In this document: positions 4,695 through 5,967 of the stretch, in pieces
Numbering within the stretch: position 1 is the first letter of the stretch
Layout of the letters: each line of letters begins with the position of its first letter
Assembly (NCBI GenBank): GCA_025924275.1
Contig: JAICEH010000132.1
Location: forward strand, 1 to 5,967
Origin: Gemmatimonadales bacterium
Lineage (GTDB): Bacteria; Gemmatimonadota; Gemmatimonadetes; Gemmatimonadales; GWC2-71-9
Length of the DNA: 5,967 bases
Direction: 5' to 3'
Notes under the pieces: model-generated
Databases searched by the model: none
Told to the model about the DNA's origin: nothing
Seen by the model: only the letters and a program-made list of their open reading frames with translations
Position numbers and translations under genes: made by a program

Positions 4695-5967
4695 GCGGGG
4701 AACTCACCCCGCTCGGGGGCGGCCTCCCGTCCTTCCGTCCCGCCAGCCAGCCGCCCGGCGGCGGGCCGGGGGCCTGGCCTTCGCCGCCCCCGCGCGCCCC
4801 TGCCGACGGCGAGATCGACCTGCGGGAGGCGTGGGTGATCCTGCGGCGCAACTGGTGGATCCTCGCTGGCTGCACGCTGCTCGGGCTCCTCGCCGCCCTC
4901 GCCTACGTCGAGCTCGCCCCCCCGATCTACCGCTCCAGCACCACGCTCCAGTTCCAGGAGAAGGCGAGCACCGTGCCGGTGCTGGACGCGTTGCGCGACC
5001 TGCAGGGCGGCACGGAGATCGGCACCGAGATGGAGGTGCTCCGGAGCCGGAGCCTGGCCGAGGCGGTCATCGATTCGCTCGGGCTGCAGGTGCTGGTGGC
5101 GGGCCCGCGGGGCACCCGGCGGACGATCGCACTGGCCTCGGTGCAGGCCGACGCCGACGCGCCGGAGAGCCGGGTACGGTTGGAGCGGGGCAGGGACGGC
5201 CGGTTCACCGCTGACCGGCTGGACGGGGACGCCGGGGAGGAGCTCGGCATTGCCGCGCCGGGCGAGCCCCTCCGGCTGCCGGGGGCGACGGTGGTGCTCG
5301 CCCCCTCCGCCGCGGAGCTGGGCCACCTCGAGTTCGAGGTCATGCCGCGGACGATGGCGGCCCAGGCCTTCGGGGAAGCGCTCCACGTGTCGCGGCCCAA
5401 CCGCGACGCGAACGTGGTGCAGCTGCGCTTCGACGCCCGGGATCCCGAGCTGGCCCGGGACGTGGTGAACGTGCTGGCGCACCAGTACCTCACGCGGCGG
5501 AACGCCGTACGCAAGGTCGGGGACCGGAGCACGGTGGACTTCCTGCGCTCCCAGGTGGACACCCTGCAGGGCCAGCTCCGCGCCGCGGAGGACGCGGTGC
5601 GCCGGTTCCGGGAGCAGAACCGGGTGGTGAGCCTCGAGGTCGAGGCGCAGGCGCAGGTCGAGCGGCTCGTGGGACTGCAGGCCCAGCGGGCCGAGCTGGA
5701 AGCCGAGCGCGAGGCACTCGCTGGTCTCCTCGTGGAGGCACGCGCCGAGGCGCCGGCCGGCGACGGTCCGTCGCCCTTCCGCCGGCTGCTCGCCTTCCCG
5801 TCCCTGCTCCGGAACCAGACCACCTCGACGCTGCTCCAGGCGCTCACCGAGCGGGAGACCGAACTGGCGCAGCTTCGGGTGCGGCGGACCCCGGCGGACC
5901 CGGACGTCCAGGCGGTCGCCCGGCAACTCGAGGCGCTCGAGGTCCAGTCCGCGGCGGTGGTCTCGAC
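4691..5967 (+). CDS. Wzz/Wzc-type polysaccharide co-polymerase (chain-length determinant), 5' part; cut by the right edge
   Basis: An inner-membrane protein that sets chain length and links polymerisation to the Wza-like exporter. The frame starts at ATG 4691 (ATGA overlap with the export gene) and stays open to the edge: 425 codons plus two bases. Residues 1-40 are cytoplasmic and rich in Pro and Gly. IDLREAWVILRRNWW (42-56) is the typical Wzz-domain entry. The first membrane helix is about 55-74, followed by APPIYRSSTTLQF (76-88), where YRSS is characteristic. MEVLRSRSLAEAVIDSLGL (114-132) and RDPELARDVVNVLAHQYLTRRN (250-271) are the usual periplasmic landmarks. A long charged helical, coiled-coil region runs about 280-350 and resumes at about 380-420, ending in the TPADPDVQAVARQLEAL region (400-416). 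The second membrane helix and any C-terminal tyrosine kinase (Walker A and tyrosine cluster) lie beyond the window, so Wzc versus Wzz or GumC type is undecided. Length so far favours a Wzc/GumC-size protein. Confidence 0.9.
   Translation, partial: MSGELTPLGGGLPSFRPASQPPGGGPGAWPSPPPRAPADGEIDLREAWVILRRNWWILAGCTLLGLLAALAYVELAPPIYRSSTTLQFQEKASTVPVLDALRDLQGGTEIGTEMEVLRSRSLAEAVIDSLGLQVLVAGPRGTRRTIALASVQADADAPESRVRLERGRDGRFTADRLDGDAGEELGIAAPGEPLRLPGATVVLAPSAAELGHLEFEVMPRTMAAQAFGEALHVSRPNRDANVVQLRFDARDPELARDVVNVLAHQYLTRRNAVRKVGDRSTVDFLRSQVDTLQGQLRAAEDAVRRFREQNRVVSLEVEAQAQVERLVGLQAQRAELEAEREALAGLLVEARAEAPAGDGPSPFRRLLAFPSLLRNQTTSTLLQALTERETELAQLRVRRTPADPDVQAVARQLEALEVQSAAVVS

Overview
The window is a dense, very GC-rich stretch (third codon positions are almost all G or C) in which every supported gene reads on the + strand. 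Nothing in it is diagnostic of a taxon. The GC content, Gram-negative-style export proteins, and a tRNA without an encoded CCA fit a high-GC Gram-negative-type bacterium. Gemmatimonadota or a similar soil or sediment lineage is my guess from general sequence flavour only. I see no transposase, integrase, CRISPR array or long repeat.

Layout: (1) 1-928, the 3' part of a galactokinase (GHMP kinase) whose N-terminus lies off the left edge. (2) 978-1060, a tRNA-Leu(UAA). (3) 1081-1824, a family 2 polyphosphate kinase (PPK2), starting only 20 nt after the tRNA. (4) 1824-2927, a non-hydrolysing UDP-GlcNAc 2-epimerase (WecB type), overlapping PPK2 by one base. (5) 2928-3015, an 88-nt gap with a weak promoter-like sequence. 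(6) 3016-4077, a Gfo/Idh/MocA oxidoreductase of the kind found in polysaccharide clusters. (7) 4077-4694, a short Wza-type polysaccharide export protein, overlapping the oxidoreductase by one base. (8) 4691 to the right edge, a Wzz/Wzc-type chain-length or co-polymerase protein, overlapping the export gene by four bases and cut by the window end.

Taken together, the right half is the start of an exopolysaccharide or capsule locus. The epimerase supplies UDP-ManNAc or a related 2-epimer. The oxidoreductase probably modifies a nucleotide sugar. The Wza-like and Wzc-like proteins form the outer- and inner-membrane parts of the export path. Galactokinase is a general sugar-activation gene that may belong functionally to the same theme. 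PPK2 is the odd member: it makes nucleoside di- or triphosphates from polyphosphate, and here it is translationally linked to the epimerase. The families are all known. The points of interest are the arrangement (tRNA-PPK2-epimerase), the small non-lipoprotein export protein, and some structural details of the tRNA. I do not see a convincing undescribed system within these 6 kb.
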